From Streptomyces viridochromogenes (GTDB taxonomy: Bacteria > Actinomycetota > Actinomycetes > Streptomycetales > Streptomycetaceae), in assembly GCF_001270495.1 (NCBI RefSeq), contig NZ_LGUR01000217.1, positions 1-64,000 of the forward strand: a stretch of 64,000 nt of DNA, in the 5' to 3' direction. Under the pieces are notes generated by a model that worked only from the letters and a program-made list of their open reading frames with translations, did no database searches and was not told where the DNA came from. How positions within the stretch are numbered: the first letter of the stretch is position 1; each line of letters opens with the position of its first letter. The position numbers and the translations under genes were made by a program. Positions 18,101 through 27,658 of this stretch are shown piece by piece.

Positions 18101-19237
18101 GTGGCCACGGACTACTACGCCGTTCTCGGCGTGCGTCGCGACGCGTCGCAGGAAGAGATCAAGAAGGCCTTCCGGCGGCTCGCGCGCGAGCTGCACCCGG
18201 ACGTCAATCCGGATCCGAAGACCCAGGAGCGGTTCAAGGAGATCAACGCCGCTTACGAGGTGCTGTCGGACCCGCAGAAGAAGCAGGTCTACGACCTCGG
18301 CGGCGACCCGCTGTCCCAGGCGGGCGGCGCGGGCGCCGGCGGCTTCGGCGCGGGCGGCTTCGGAAACTTCTCGGACATCATGGACGCGTTCTTCGGTACG
18401 GCGTCGCAGCGCGGTCCGCGCTCGCGTACGCGCCGGGGCCAGGACGCGATGATCCGGCTGGAGATCGAGCTCGACGAGGCGGCCTTCGGTACGACGAAGG
18501 ACATCCAGGTCGACACGGCCGTCGTCTGCAACACCTGTAACGGTGAGGGGGCGGCGCCGGGGACTTCCGCGCAGACGTGTGACATGTGCCGCGGGCGCGG
18601 TGAGGTGTCGCAGGTCACCCGGTCGTTCCTGGGGCAGGTCATGACCTCGCGGCCGTGTCCGCAGTGCCAGGGCTTCGGGACCGTGGTGCCGACGCCGTGC
18701 CCGGAGTGCGCGGGTGACGGGCGGGTGCGGTCCCGCCGGACCCTGACCGTCAAGATCCCGGCCGGTGTCGACAACGGCACGCGGATCCAGCTCGCCGGTG
18801 AGGGCGAGGTCGGGCCCGGTGGTGGTCCGGCCGGTGACCTCTACGTCGAGATCCACGAACTCCCGCACCCGACGTTCCAGCGGCGCGGCGACGATCTGCA
18901 CTGCACGGTGACGATCCCGATGACGGCGGCGTCCCTCGGTACGAAGGTGCCGCTGGAGACGCTGGACGGGCTGGAGGAGGTCGACATCCGGCCGGGCACC
19001 CAGTCCGGTCAGTCGATTCCGCTGCACGGGCGTGGGGTGACGCATCTGCGGGGCGGCGGGCGTGGCGATCTCATCGTGCATGTCGAGGTGACCACGCCGA
19101 CGAAGCTGGATCCCGAGCAGGAGCGGTTGCTGCGCGAGCTGGCGAAGCTGCGGGGCGAGGAGCGGCCGCAGGGGCAGTTCCAGCCGGGGCAGCAAGGGTT
19201 GTTCTCCAGGTTGAAGGACGCGTTCAACGGGCGCTGA
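18101..19237 (+). CDS. dnaJ: Molecular chaperone DnaJ (DnaJ2-type)
   Basis: 378-residue type I J-protein, co-chaperone of DnaK. The J domain has HPD at residues 32-34, followed by a Gly/Phe-rich linker ([16 protein letters not shown]). Four CxxCxGxG-type zinc motifs follow ([32 protein letters not shown]), then the C-terminal substrate-binding domains. It starts with GTG immediately after the hrcA stop codon, so it is translationally coupled and HrcA-controlled. This is the copy linked to hrcA, distinct from the dnaK-operon copy usual in streptomycetes. Confidence 0.95.
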   Translation: MATDYYAVLGVRRDASQEEIKKAFRRLARELHPDVNPDPKTQERFKEINAAYEVLSDPQKKQVYDLGGDPLSQAGGAGAGGFGAGGFGNFSDIMDAFFGTASQRGPRSRTRRGQDAMIRLEIELDEAAFGTTKDIQVDTAVVCNTCNGEGAAPGTSAQTCDMCRGRGEVSQVTRSFLGQVMTSRPCPQCQGFGTVVPTPCPECAGDGRVRSRRTLTVKIPAGVDNGTRIQLAGEGEVGPGGGPAGDLYVEIHELPHPTFQRRGDDLHCTVTIPMTAASLGTKVPLETLDGLEEVDIRPGTQSGQSIPLHGRGVTHLRGGGRGDLIVHVEVTTPTKLDPEQERLLRELAKLRGEERPQGQFQPGQQGLFSRLKDAFNGR

Positions 19238-19264
19238 CGGAGGTTGGCTGCGGGTGGTTTTGCT

Positions 19265-19400
19265 CGCCCCCGCCGCCCCTGCCCGTCCCATCCCTGAGGG
19301 GCGCTGCCCCTCGGCCCCGCCAGGGGGCTCTGCCCCCTGGGCCCCCGCTCCTCAAACGCGGGAGGGGCTGGTTGTTCAGCGCCGGAGGGGCTGGTTTTCG
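19265..19400. repeat. Dispersed streptomycete intergenic repeat with two hairpins
   Basis: Pyrimidine-rich block (CCGCCGCCCCTGCCCGTCCC) followed by two perfect hairpins: GAGGGGC-GCT-GCCCCTC (19296-19312) and CCAGGGGGC-TCT-GCCCCCTGG (19320-19340). Then comes CTCCTCAAACGCGGGAGGGGCTGG and a related GCCGGAGGGGCTGG. The same modules recur at 34880-35100 and 44930-45090. The hairpins may serve as terminators after dnaJ. Confidence 0.75.
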
Positions 19401-19463
19401 TTGGCTTATGCCAAGGGGAAGGGCCGATTCGGACTTGTTCGGAGGACGTGACAACATGCCGTC

Positions 19464-20540
19464 ATGTCCTCCGCGCTGACCGATCTCTTCCCTCATCCGA
19501 TCGTGCAGGCCCCCATGGCAGGCGGCGTCTCCGTGCCGCAGCTCGCCGCTGCCGTGGCCGAGGCCGGTGGGCTGGGGTTCCTCGCCGCCGGGTACAAGAC
19601 CGCCGACGGGATGTACCAGGAGATCAAGCAGCTCAGGGGGCTGACCGGGCGGCCCTTCGGGGTCAATCTGTTCATGCCGCAGCCCGAGTACGCGGACGCG
19701 GCGGCCGTGGATGTCTACGCCCACCAGCTCGCCGGTGAAGCCGCCTGGTACGAGACCGAGCTGGGGGACCCGGACAGCGGGCGGGACGACGGGTACGACG
19801 CCAAGCTGGCCGTGCTCCTCGACAACCCGGTGCCGGTCGTCTCCTTCCACTTCGGCGTGCCCACCGGTGACGTACTGGAGTCCCTGCGCCGCGCCGGGAC
19901 CTTCACCCTCGTCACCGCCACCACCCCGGACGAGGCCCTCGCCGTGCAGCGGGCCGGTGCCGACGCCGTGATCGTGCAGGGTGTCGAAGCCGGCGGGCAT
20001 CAGGGGACACATCGCGACAACCCGGAGACGGACCGGTCCGGCATCGGGCTGCTCTCCCTCATCGCGCAGGTCCGGGAGACCGTGAACCTGCCCATCGTCG
20101 CCGCCGGCGGCATCATGCGCGGCAGCCAGATCGCCGCCGTCCTCGCGGCCGGGGCGAGCGCCGCCCAGCTCGGCACCGCCTTCCTCGCCACCCAGGAGTC
20201 CGGCGCCAACGCCCTGCACAAGCAGGCGCTGACCAACCCCCTGTTCGTACGGACCGAGTTGACGCGCGCGTTCTCCGGTCGCCCCGCCCGCGGCCTGGTC
20301 AACCGCTTCATGCGCGAGCACGGCCCGTACGCCCCCGCCGCCTACCCCGAGGTCCACCACCTCACCTCGCCCCTGCGCAAGAAGGCCGCCGCGGCCGGCG
20401 ACGCGCAGGGCATGGCGCTGTGGGCGGGGCAGGGCCACCGGATGGCGCGCGAACTGCCCGCCGGGCAGCTGGTCGAGGTGCTGGCCGCCGAACTGGACGC
20501 GGCGTCGACAGCGTTGTCGGGCAAGGGAGGGTTGCGATGA
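19464..20540 (+). CDS. Nitronate monooxygenase (2-nitropropane dioxygenase family)
   Basis: 358-residue FMN-dependent TIM-barrel enzyme that oxidises toxic alkyl nitronates. Family features are the N-terminal PIVQAPMAGGVSVPQLAAAVAEAGGLGFLAAGY, the substrate-side His in GVEAGGHQGTH, and the FMN phosphate region PIVAAGGIMRGSQIAAVLAAGASAAQLGTAFLATQES. The last base of its TGA is shared with rsmE start (ATGA), so translation is coupled. Confidence 0.88.
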   Translation: MSSALTDLFPHPIVQAPMAGGVSVPQLAAAVAEAGGLGFLAAGYKTADGMYQEIKQLRGLTGRPFGVNLFMPQPEYADAAAVDVYAHQLAGEAAWYETELGDPDSGRDDGYDAKLAVLLDNPVPVVSFHFGVPTGDVLESLRRAGTFTLVTATTPDEALAVQRAGADAVIVQGVEAGGHQGTHRDNPETDRSGIGLLSLIAQVRETVNLPIVAAGGIMRGSQIAAVLAAGASAAQLGTAFLATQESGANALHKQALTNPLFVRTELTRAFSGRPARGLVNRFMREHGPYAPAAYPEVHHLTSPLRKKAAAAGDAQGMALWAGQGHRMARELPAGQLVEVLAAELDAASTALSGKGGLR

Positions 20541-21286
20541 CCGCCCCGGTGTTCGTGGTCGAGCACTTCGACGCGGGCGACGGTGGACAGTACGTCCTCG
20601 ACGGCCCGGAAGGCCGCCACGCGGTCTCCGTGAAGCGGCTGCGGCCCGGCGAGGAGGTCGTCCTCACCGACGGCGCCGGGCGCTACGCCGTGTGCGACGT
20701 GATCGCCGCCGAGGGCAAGGACCGGCTCGTCGTCCACATGACCTCGGTGTCCGAGGAGCCGGAGCCCACCCCCCGCATCACCGTCGTCCAGGCCCTCCCC
20801 AAGGGCGACCGGGGCGAACTGGCCGTGGAGACCATGACCGAGGTCGGTGTCGACGCCGTCGTGCCCTGGCAGGCGGCCCGTTGCATCACGCAGTGGAAGG
20901 GCGACCGTGGGCTGAAGGCGCTCGGCAAGTGGCGGGCGACGGCCCGCGAGGCCGGCAAGCAGTCCCGCCGGATCCGCTTCCCCGAGGTCGCGGACGCGGC
21001 GACGACCAAGCGGGTCGCGGCGCTTCTCGCCGAAGCCGAATTCGCCGCCGTACTGCACTCCGACTTCGAGCACGGCAGTGAGCCGCTCGCCACCGCCGAA
21101 CTCCCCTCCGAGGGTGAGATCGTGCTGGTCGTCGGGCCCGAAGGGGGCGTCGCCAAGGACGAGTTGGCCCTCTTCGAGGGAGCCGGCGCGAGGGCGTATG
21201 TGCTGGGTCCCACCGTGATGCGCACGTCGACCGCAGGGACCGCGGCGACCGCCCTGCTCCTCGGCCGCACCGGCCGCTGGTCCTGA
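20537..21286 (+). CDS. rsmE: 16S rRNA (uracil1498-N3)-methyltransferase
   Basis: 249-residue SPOUT-class methyltransferase that modifies U1498 of 16S rRNA at the decoding centre using SAM. The N-terminal PUA-like part contains EGRHAVSVKRLRPGEEV. The C-terminal trefoil-knot motifs are VLVVGPEGGVAKDEL and LGPTVMRTSTAGTAA, characteristic of RsmE. The start is ATG 20537, overlapping the preceding stop as ATGA. This coupling with nitronate monooxygenase is typical of streptomycetes. Confidence 0.93.
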   Translation: MTAPVFVVEHFDAGDGGQYVLDGPEGRHAVSVKRLRPGEEVVLTDGAGRYAVCDVIAAEGKDRLVVHMTSVSEEPEPTPRITVVQALPKGDRGELAVETMTEVGVDAVVPWQAARCITQWKGDRGLKALGKWRATAREAGKQSRRIRFPEVADAATTKRVAALLAEAEFAAVLHSDFEHGSEPLATAELPSEGEIVLVVGPEGGVAKDELALFEGAGARAYVLGPTVMRTSTAGTAATALLLGRTGRWS

Positions 21287-21364
21287 CCCCCGGACAGGAA
21301 CCGGAACCGGGAGTGGCCGTATGTGCCCTACCGCGTCGGCCGGGACAGTGGCAGGCTGCCCTCC

Positions 21365-21946
21365 ATGGGGGCATTCAGGAGGATTTGGGGTCTCGTCGGC
21401 CACACGGGTCGCACGGGTCGTCGTCTGCGTGCGGTGCGGGCGGCCGGTGTGGCCGGGCTCGCGGTGGTCGCCGTCGGCGGGGCCGTCGGCTGTGATCCGG
21501 GTGGGCTGAGTTCCGCGACCGTGGCGTTCACCACCGACCAGACCGTGACCGCGGAGCTGGAGCGGCAGAAGGCCGACGTGCAGTGGCTCAACTGCACGGG
21601 CTCGTACGACAACGGCGATGGTGACGGCAGGTCCGGCGGGGCGACGGCGAGCGCGAACACCGTCGTCAAGGTCGACTGCGAGGGCGAGACCACCGACGGC
21701 AAGGACATCGTCGTCACCGGCCGGATCACCCGGGCCGTCAGCGGGTCCTGTGTCCGCGGGGACCTCGTCGCCAAGATCGACGGCAAGGAGTGGTTCCACG
21801 TCAACGGGCTCGGCGACTGCGACGCCACGCCCTCGCCCGTCAACCCCTCCGGCGGCGGCCAGCAGCCCGGACCCACCGTCACGGTGACCGTCACCAAGAC
21901 CGTCTACTGCAAGGAACGCCCGAACTGCTGGCCGGAAGGCAAGTGA
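21365..21946 (+). CDS. Putative secreted lipoprotein
   Basis: 193 residues with an Arg-rich start (MGAFRRIWGLVGHTGRTGRRLRAVRAA) and a hydrophobic core (GVAGLAVVAVGGAVG), then Cys in GAVGCDP. This is lipobox-like, although the -3 residue is Ala rather than Leu. The mature part has paired Cys (NCTGSYD, DCEG, SCVRG, DCDA) and a Pro/Gly/Thr-rich tail ending CKERPNCWPEGK. No known domain was recognised. ATG 21365 is chosen over in-frame GTG 21323 because it places the basic region directly before the hydrophobic core. Confidence 0.7.
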   Translation: MGAFRRIWGLVGHTGRTGRRLRAVRAAGVAGLAVVAVGGAVGCDPGGLSSATVAFTTDQTVTAELERQKADVQWLNCTGSYDNGDGDGRSGGATASANTVVKVDCEGETTDGKDIVVTGRITRAVSGSCVRGDLVAKIDGKEWFHVNGLGDCDATPSPVNPSGGGQQPGPTVTVTVTKTVYCKERPNCWPEGK

Positions 21947-22020
21947 CCGCGTCCCGACCGGAGTTGGACAAGTGATCCAAAGGTCTGTCCCCGGACGCCG
22001 CCCCTGCTTATGGTGATCGG

Positions 22021-25000
22021 GTGACTCAGTCCGTGACGTCCGGATCGTCTTCATACCTCCGGTATCCGCATCTGCACGGCGACCTGGTCGCCTTCACCGC
22101 CGAGGACGACGTGTGGCTCGCCCCGCTCGACGGCGGCCGGGCCTGGCGGGTCAGCGCCGACAACGTGCCGGTCACCCTGCCGCGCATCTCGCCCGACGGG
22201 ACGACCGTCGCCTGGACCTCCACCCGCGACGGCGCCCCCGAGGTGCACATCGCCCCGGTCGACGGCGGCCCCTCGAAGCGCCTCACCCACTGGGGCAGCG
22301 GGCAGACCAGGGTGCGCGGCTGGACCCCGGACGGCCAGGTCCTCGCGATCAGCACCCAGGGCCAGGCGGGCAGCCGCCGCACCTGGGCCCACACCGTCCC
22401 GCTCGACGGCGGACCGGCCACCACCCTGCCGTACGGCCCCGTCGCCGATGTGGTGCACGGGCCGCACCTCGTGCTCGCGTCCGCGCCCATGGGACTGGAG
22501 GCCGCCCGCTGGAAGCGCTACCGGGGCGGCACGGCGGGGAAGTTGTGGATCGACCGCGCGGGCGACGGTGACTTCGTACGGCTGCACGAGGAGCTGGACG
22601 GGAACATCGAGTACCCGGTGTGGGCGGGGGAGCGGATCGCGTTCCTCTCCGACCACGAGGGCGTGGGCGCGGTGTACTCGTCCCTCCCCGACGGGGCGGA
22701 TCTGCGCCGCCACACGCCTGTCGACGGCTTCTACGCCCGGCACGCCGCGGGTGACGGCACCCGGGTCGTGTACGCCTCCGCCGGGGAACTGTGGCTCCTG
22801 GACGACCTCGACGGGGCCGAGCCGCGCCGGCTCGACATCCGGCTCGGCGGGCAGCGCACCGACCGGCAGGCGTACCCGCTGAACGCCGCCCGCGCCTTCG
22901 GGGAGGCGGCGCCCGACCACACCGCGCGCGGCAGCGCCGTCTGTGTCCGGGGCGCCGTGCACTGGGTCACCCACCGCTCCGGCCCCGCCCGCGCGCTCGC
23001 CGCCGAACCCGGCGTACGGGCCCGGCTGCCGCGCACCTTCCGGGTGGACGGCGAGGAGTGGGTGGTCTGGGTGACGGACGCGGAGGGCGACGACGCGCTG
23101 GAGTTCGCGCCGGCGACCGGTCTGGCGCCCGGTGCGAGGCCGCGCAGGCTCGGCGCCGGGCAGCTCGGCCGCGTCCTGGAACTCGCCATGGCACCCGACG
23201 GGAGCAGGGCGGCGGTCGCCGCGCACGACGGGCGCCTGCTGCTCGTCGAGCGGGAGAGCGGCGAGGTCCGCGAAGTCGACCGCAGCCAGGACGGAGACGT
23301 GACCGGGCTGGTCTTCTCGCCCGACTCGGCCTGGCTCGCCTGGTCGCACCCCGGCCCGCGCCCGCTGTGCCAGCTCAAGCTCGCCAACACCACCGACCTG
23401 TCCGTCTCCGAGGCGACCCCGCTCCGCTTCCAGGACTACGCGCCCGCGTTCACCCCGGACGGCAAGCACCTGGTGTTCCTGTCGACGCGGGCCTTCGACC
23501 CCGTCTACGACGAGCACGTCTTCGACCTCGCCTTCGTCGTAGGCTCCCGCCCCCACCTGATCACCCTCGCCGCGACCACCCCGTCCCCCTTCGGCCCACA
23601 GCGGCACGGCCGCCCCTTCGACGCGCCGGACAAGGACGAGACCCCCGACAGCGAGTCCACCCCGACCACCCGCATCGACCTCGAAGGGCTCGCCGACCGG
23701 ATCGTGCCGTTCCCGGTCGAGGCCGCCCGCTACACCAATCTGCGGGCCGCCAAGGACGGCGTGCTGTGGCTGCGGCACCCTGTGCGCGGCGCGCTCGGCG
23801 CCTCCCGGGCCACGCCCGACGACCCCGAGCCCAAGACCGAGATGGAGCGCTACGACCTCCTCCAGCGGCATGTCGAGCATCTCGCCGGCGACGCCGACCA
23901 CTTCGAGGTCAGCGGCGACGGAAAACGCGTCCTGCTCTGGACCGACGGTCGGCTCAAGGTCGTCCCCAGCGACCGGCGGGCCTCCGGAGACGACGACAGT
24001 GACTCGAACATCACCGTGGACCTGACGCGCGTACGGCAGACAGTCGACCCGTCGGCCGAGTGGCGGCAGATGTTCGACGAGACCGGCCGCATCATGCGCG
24101 ACCACTTCTGGCGGCCGGACATGAACGGCGTGGACTGGACGGGGGTGCTGGACCGCTACCGCCCGCTGCTCGACCGGGTCGCCACCCACGACGACCTGAT
24201 GGACCTGCTGTGGGAGGTACAGGGCGAGCTGGGCACCTCGCACGCCTACGTCGCCCCGCGCGGCGGCTACGGCAGCGGTGCCCGGCAGGGTCTCCTCGGA
24301 GCCGACATCTCCCGCCACCCGGACGGCAGTTGGCGCATCGACGCCATCCTCCCCTCGGAGACCTCCGACCCCGAGGCCCGGGCGCCGCTGGCCGCCCCCG
24401 GGGTCGCGGTGCGGGCCGGGGACGCCATCGTGGCGGTGGCCGGGACACCGGTGGACCCGGTGACCGGGCCCGGACCGCTGCTCGTCGGTACGGCGGGCAA
24501 GGCGGTGGAGCTGACGATCTCACCGGCCGGGGGCGGGGACGTACGGCACGCCGTGGTGATCCCCATCGCGGACGAGCAGCCCCTGCGCTACCACGCCTGG
24601 GTGGCCGACCGGCGGGCGTACGTCCACGAGAAGTCCGGCGGCCGGCTCGGCTATCTGCACGTCCCGGACATGCAGGCTCCGGGCTGGGCCCAGATCCACC
24701 GCGACCTGCGGATCGAGGTGGCGCGCGAGGGCCTCGTCGTGGACGTCCGCGAGAACGGCGGCGGCCACACCTCGCAACTGGTCGTGGAGAAGCTGGCCCG
24801 GCGGATCGTCGGCTGGGAACTGCCGCGCGGCATGCGGCCGTACAGCTATCCGACGGACGCCCCGCGCGGGCCCGTGGTGGCGGTGGCGAACGAGTTCTCC
24901 GGGTCCGACGGCGACATCGTCAACGCGGCCATCAAGGCGCTGGGACTGGGGCCCGTGGTGGGGACGCGGACGTGGGGCGGCGTCATCGGCATCGACAGCC

Positions 25001-25230
25001 GGTACCGCCTGGTCGACGAGACCCTGATCACCCAGCCCAAGTACGCCATCTGGCTGGAGGGCCAGGGCTGGGACGTGGAGAACCACGGGGTGGACCCGGA
25101 CGTGGAGGTGGTCCAGCGCCCACAGGACTGGGTGGCGGGGAAGGACGCCCAATTGGACGAGGCGATCCGAATCGCGCTTGAGGGACTGGAGACCAGTCCC
25201 GCGAAAACCCCGCCGGCATTGCCCACCTAG
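22021..25230 (+). CDS. Tricorn protease homologue (S41 family)
   Basis: 1069-residue cytoplasmic tricorn-type protease that trims peptides released by the proteasome or other proteases. N-terminal beta-propeller repeats (SPDGTTVAWTSTRDG, TPDGKHLVFLSTRAFDP) precede a tricorn C1 domain, a PDZ domain and the S41 catalytic domain. The archaeal catalytic tetrad is complete: S740-H741 (GTSHAYV), S962 (FSGSDGD) and E1020 (ENHGVDPD). GTG 22021 is the start; there is no signal peptide. It lies just upstream of the HIT protein and RNase Z genes. Confidence 0.93.
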   Translation: MTQSVTSGSSSYLRYPHLHGDLVAFTAEDDVWLAPLDGGRAWRVSADNVPVTLPRISPDGTTVAWTSTRDGAPEVHIAPVDGGPSKRLTHWGSGQTRVRGWTPDGQVLAISTQGQAGSRRTWAHTVPLDGGPATTLPYGPVADVVHGPHLVLASAPMGLEAARWKRYRGGTAGKLWIDRAGDGDFVRLHEELDGNIEYPVWAGERIAFLSDHEGVGAVYSSLPDGADLRRHTPVDGFYARHAAGDGTRVVYASAGELWLLDDLDGAEPRRLDIRLGGQRTDRQAYPLNAARAFGEAAPDHTARGSAVCVRGAVHWVTHRSGPARALAAEPGVRARLPRTFRVDGEEWVVWVTDAEGDDALEFAPATGLAPGARPRRLGAGQLGRVLELAMAPDGSRAAVAAHDGRLLLVERESGEVREVDRSQDGDVTGLVFSPDSAWLAWSHPGPRPLCQLKLANTTDLSVSEATPLRFQDYAPAFTPDGKHLVFLSTRAFDPVYDEHVFDLAFVVGSRPHLITLAATTPSPFGPQRHGRPFDAPDKDETPDSESTPTTRIDLEGLADRIVPFPVEAARYTNLRAAKDGVLWLRHPVRGALGASRATPDDPEPKTEMERYDLLQRHVEHLAGDADHFEVSGDGKRVLLWTDGRLKVVPSDRRASGDDDSDSNITVDLTRVRQTVDPSAEWRQMFDETGRIMRDHFWRPDMNGVDWTGVLDRYRPLLDRVATHDDLMDLLWEVQGELGTSHAYVAPRGGYGSGARQGLLGADISRHPDGSWRIDAILPSETSDPEARAPLAAPGVAVRAGDAIVAVAGTPVDPVTGPGPLLVGTAGKAVELTISPAGGGDVRHAVVIPIADEQPLRYHAWVADRRAYVHEKSGGRLGYLHVPDMQAPGWAQIHRDLRIEVAREGLVVDVRENGGGHTSQLVVEKLARRIVGWELPRGMRPYSYPTDAPRGPVVAVANEFSGSDGDIVNAAIKALGLGPVVGTRTWGGVIGIDSRYRLVDETLITQPKYAIWLEGQGWDVENHGVDPDVEVVQRPQDWVAGKDAQLDEAIRIALEGLETSPAKTPPALPT

Positions 25231-25326
25231 GGGCGCGGGGAACTGCGCGATCAACCCCCACGCACCGGCACCCGACGACGATACGATGCCCCCCGTAAAC
25301 CACGCCGCCCAACCCCCGGAGGGACC

Positions 25327-25680
25327 ATGGCAGGGGAGCCGCAGGACGACTGTCTGTTCTGCAAGATCGTCGAGGGGCATGTCCCGGCGACGATCGTGCG
25401 GGAGACGGACACGACCGTCGCGTTCCGGGACATAAACCCTCAGGCACCCACCCACGTCCTGGTCATTCCGAAGGCGCACTACGCGGACGCCGCCGCTCTG
25501 GCCGCCGCCGACCCGGCCCTCGCCGCGGACGTCCTGCGCGAGGCCCAGGCCGTCGCCGACGAGGACAAGCTGGAGAGCTACCGCATCGTCTTCAACACGG
25601 GCGCCGGAGCCGGCCAGACCGTCTTCCACACGCACGCCCACATCCTCGGCGGCCGCGGCATGCAGTGGCCCCCCGGATAA
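25327..25680 (+). CDS. HIT-family nucleotide-binding hydrolase (HinT-like)
   Basis: 117-residue histidine-triad protein that hydrolyses AMP-linked substrates such as adenosine phosphoramidates. The start DDCLFCKIVEGHVPATIV and the triad HTHAHILGG (H101, H103, H105) are textbook HinT. ATG 25327 follows CCGGAGGG. A small promoter region of about 95 bases separates it from the tricorn gene and contains a reverse copy of the dispersed GCGCAGTTCCCCGCGCCC repeat. Confidence 0.94.
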   Translation: MAGEPQDDCLFCKIVEGHVPATIVRETDTTVAFRDINPQAPTHVLVIPKAHYADAAALAAADPALAADVLREAQAVADEDKLESYRIVFNTGAGAGQTVFHTHAHILGGRGMQWPPG

Positions 25681-25702
25681 GTCGGAGTAAGTCGAACTCA
25701 CC

Positions 25703-26608
25703 GTGTCCGTACGTGAATTGGTCGTCCTCGGAACAGCGAGCCAGGTCCCGACCCGGCACCGGAACCACAACGGGTACCTGCTGCGGTGGGACGGGGAAGG
25801 CATCCTCTTCGATCCCGGCGAGGGCACGCAGCGGCAGATGCTGCGTGCCGGGGTCGCCGCGCACGACCTGAACCGGATCTGTGTCACCCACTTCCACGGG
25901 GACCACTCGCTCGGCCTCGCCGGTGTCATCCAGCGGATCAACCTCGACAAGGTCCCGCATCCCGTCACCGCCCACTACCCGCGCTCCGGCCAGCGCTTCT
26001 TCGACCGGCTGCGGTACGCCACCGCCTACCGGGAGACCGTCGACCTCACGCAGGCGCCGGTCAGCGCGGACGGCGTCATCGCCGACACCGGGGGCTACAC
26101 GCTGGAGGCCGCGCGGCTGTCGCACCCCGTCGAGTCGTACGGCTATCGCCTCGTCGAGCCCGACGGCCGCCGCATGCTGCCCGAACGGCTCGCCGCGCAC
26201 GGCATCAAGGGGCCGGACGTCGGGCGGCTCCAGCGTGAAGGGGTGCTCGGCGGGGTCTCGCTCGACGAGGTCAGCGAGGTCCGGCGCGGGCAGCGGTTCG
26301 CGTTCGTGATGGACACGCGGCTGTGCGACGGGGTGTACGCCCTCGCCGACGGCTGCGACATGCTCGTCATCGAGTCCACCTTCCTGGACGACGACGTCGA
26401 ACTCGCTGTCGAGCACGGGCATCTGACGGCCGGTCAGGCCGCTCGGGTGGCGCTCGACTGCGGCGTACGGCATCTCGTGCTCACTCACTTCAGCCAGCGC
26501 TACTCCGAGCCGGACGAGTTCGAGCGGCAGGCGCGGGACGCCGGTTTCGACGGGGAGCTGACGGTGGCGCACGACCTGCTGCGGGTGCCGCTGCCGAAAC
26601 GTCGGTGA
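25703..26608 (+). CDS. rnz: Ribonuclease Z
   Basis: 301-residue MBL-fold tRNase Z that cleaves 3' trailers from tRNA precursors. The zinc motif [13 protein letters not shown] (H63, H65, D67, H68) is intact. Later ligands appear in DTRLCDG and in the C-terminal LTHFSQRY, and the family's NHNGYLLRW and [11 protein letters not shown] motifs are present. It starts with GTG 25703, 22 bases after the HIT gene, and ends 20 bases before the deaminase gene, so these three form a likely operon. Confidence 0.93.
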   Translation: MSVRELVVLGTASQVPTRHRNHNGYLLRWDGEGILFDPGEGTQRQMLRAGVAAHDLNRICVTHFHGDHSLGLAGVIQRINLDKVPHPVTAHYPRSGQRFFDRLRYATAYRETVDLTQAPVSADGVIADTGGYTLEAARLSHPVESYGYRLVEPDGRRMLPERLAAHGIKGPDVGRLQREGVLGGVSLDEVSEVRRGQRFAFVMDTRLCDGVYALADGCDMLVIESTFLDDDVELAVEHGHLTAGQAARVALDCGVRHLVLTHFSQRYSEPDEFERQARDAGFDGELTVAHDLLRVPLPKRR

Positions 26609-26628
26609 CACCCTCGTACGATGCCTTG

Positions 26629-27621
26629 ATGCCCCTCCCCAAAGCAGAACTGCACCTCCACATCGAAGGCACCCTCGAACCGGAACTCGCCTTCGAACTC
26701 GCCGCACGGAACGGCGTCGAGCTGCCGTACGGCGACACCGACGCGCTCCGCAAGGCCTATCAGTTCGAGGACCTCCAGTCCTTTCTGAACCTGTACTACG
26801 AGCTCATGGCCGTCCTGCGCACCGAGCGGGACTTCGAGGACCTCGCGAACGCCTACCTCGCCCGCGCCGCCGCGCAGGGCGTGCGGCACGCGGAGATCTT
26901 CTTCGACCCGCAGGCGCACACCAAGCGCGGCCTTGAGCTGGGCACGGTCGTCGAGGGGCTGTGGCGGGCGCTGGGGAGCAGCGAGGCGAACCACGGTGTC
27001 TCCACCCGGCTCATCATGTGCTTCCTGCGCGACGACTCCGCCGAGTCGGCCATGGACACGCTCCGGGCCGCCGAGCCGTATCTCGACCGGATCACCGGCG
27101 TCGGCCTCGACTCGGCCGAGGTCGGCCACCCGCCGGTGAAGTTCCGGGAGGTCTACGAGGCCGCCGCCGCGCTCGGCCTGCGGCGGGTCGCGCACGCGGG
27201 CGAGGAGGGCCCGCCGGCCTACATCACCGAGGCCCTCGACATCCTCGGCGTCGAGCGCGTCGACCACGGGCTGCGGTGCATGGAGGACCCGGCGCTGGTC
27301 GAGCGGCTGGTGCGGGAGCGGGTGCCGCTGACGCTGTGCCCGCTGTCGAACGTACGGCTGCGGACCGTCGACGTCCTCGCCGACCACCCCCTGCCCGCCA
27401 TGCTGGACGCCGGGCTGATGTGCACGGTCAACTCCGACGACCCGGCCTACTTCGGCGGGTACGCCGGCGACAACTTCGACGCCGTACGCCAGACCCTCGG
27501 CCTGACCGAGGACCGGCTGCGCGAGCTGGCCCGGAACTCCTTTGCGGCGTCCTTCCTGGAGGACGACGAGGAGAGGCGGGAGAGGTATCTCGCGGAGGTC
27601 GAGGCGTACGAGTTCCCGTAG
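26629..27621 (+). CDS. Adenosine/adenine deaminase-family aminohydrolase, probably adenine deaminase
   Basis: 330-residue purine deaminase. Metal and catalytic residues are in place: H9 and H11 (ELHLHIEG), H189 and E192 (HAGEEGP), and D270/D271 (NSDDPAYFGGY). The NSDDPAYFGGY form is the one seen in Aah1/PA0148-type adenine deaminases, whereas adenosine deaminases usually carry NTDDP. Adenine is therefore the likelier substrate, giving hypoxanthine for salvage. Start ATG 26629; a strong bidirectional hairpin follows at 27640. Confidence 0.85.
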   Translation: MPLPKAELHLHIEGTLEPELAFELAARNGVELPYGDTDALRKAYQFEDLQSFLNLYYELMAVLRTERDFEDLANAYLARAAAQGVRHAEIFFDPQAHTKRGLELGTVVEGLWRALGSSEANHGVSTRLIMCFLRDDSAESAMDTLRAAEPYLDRITGVGLDSAEVGHPPVKFREVYEAAAALGLRRVAHAGEEGPPAYITEALDILGVERVDHGLRCMEDPALVERLVRERVPLTLCPLSNVRLRTVDVLADHPLPAMLDAGLMCTVNSDDPAYFGGYAGDNFDAVRQTLGLTEDRLRELARNSFAASFLEDDEERRERYLAEVEAYEFP

Positions 27622-27639
27622 GGTCTGTCGTCAAGGGTG

Positions 27640-27658
27640 AGCGCCCCTTCGGGGCGCT
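27640..27658. terminator. Bidirectional terminator hairpin
   Basis: AGCGCCCC-TTC-GGGGCGCT, a perfect 8-bp stem with a stable TTC loop and flanking G/T wobble, sits between the convergent deaminase and MFS transporter genes. It touches the 3' end of the transporter. Confidence 0.8.
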
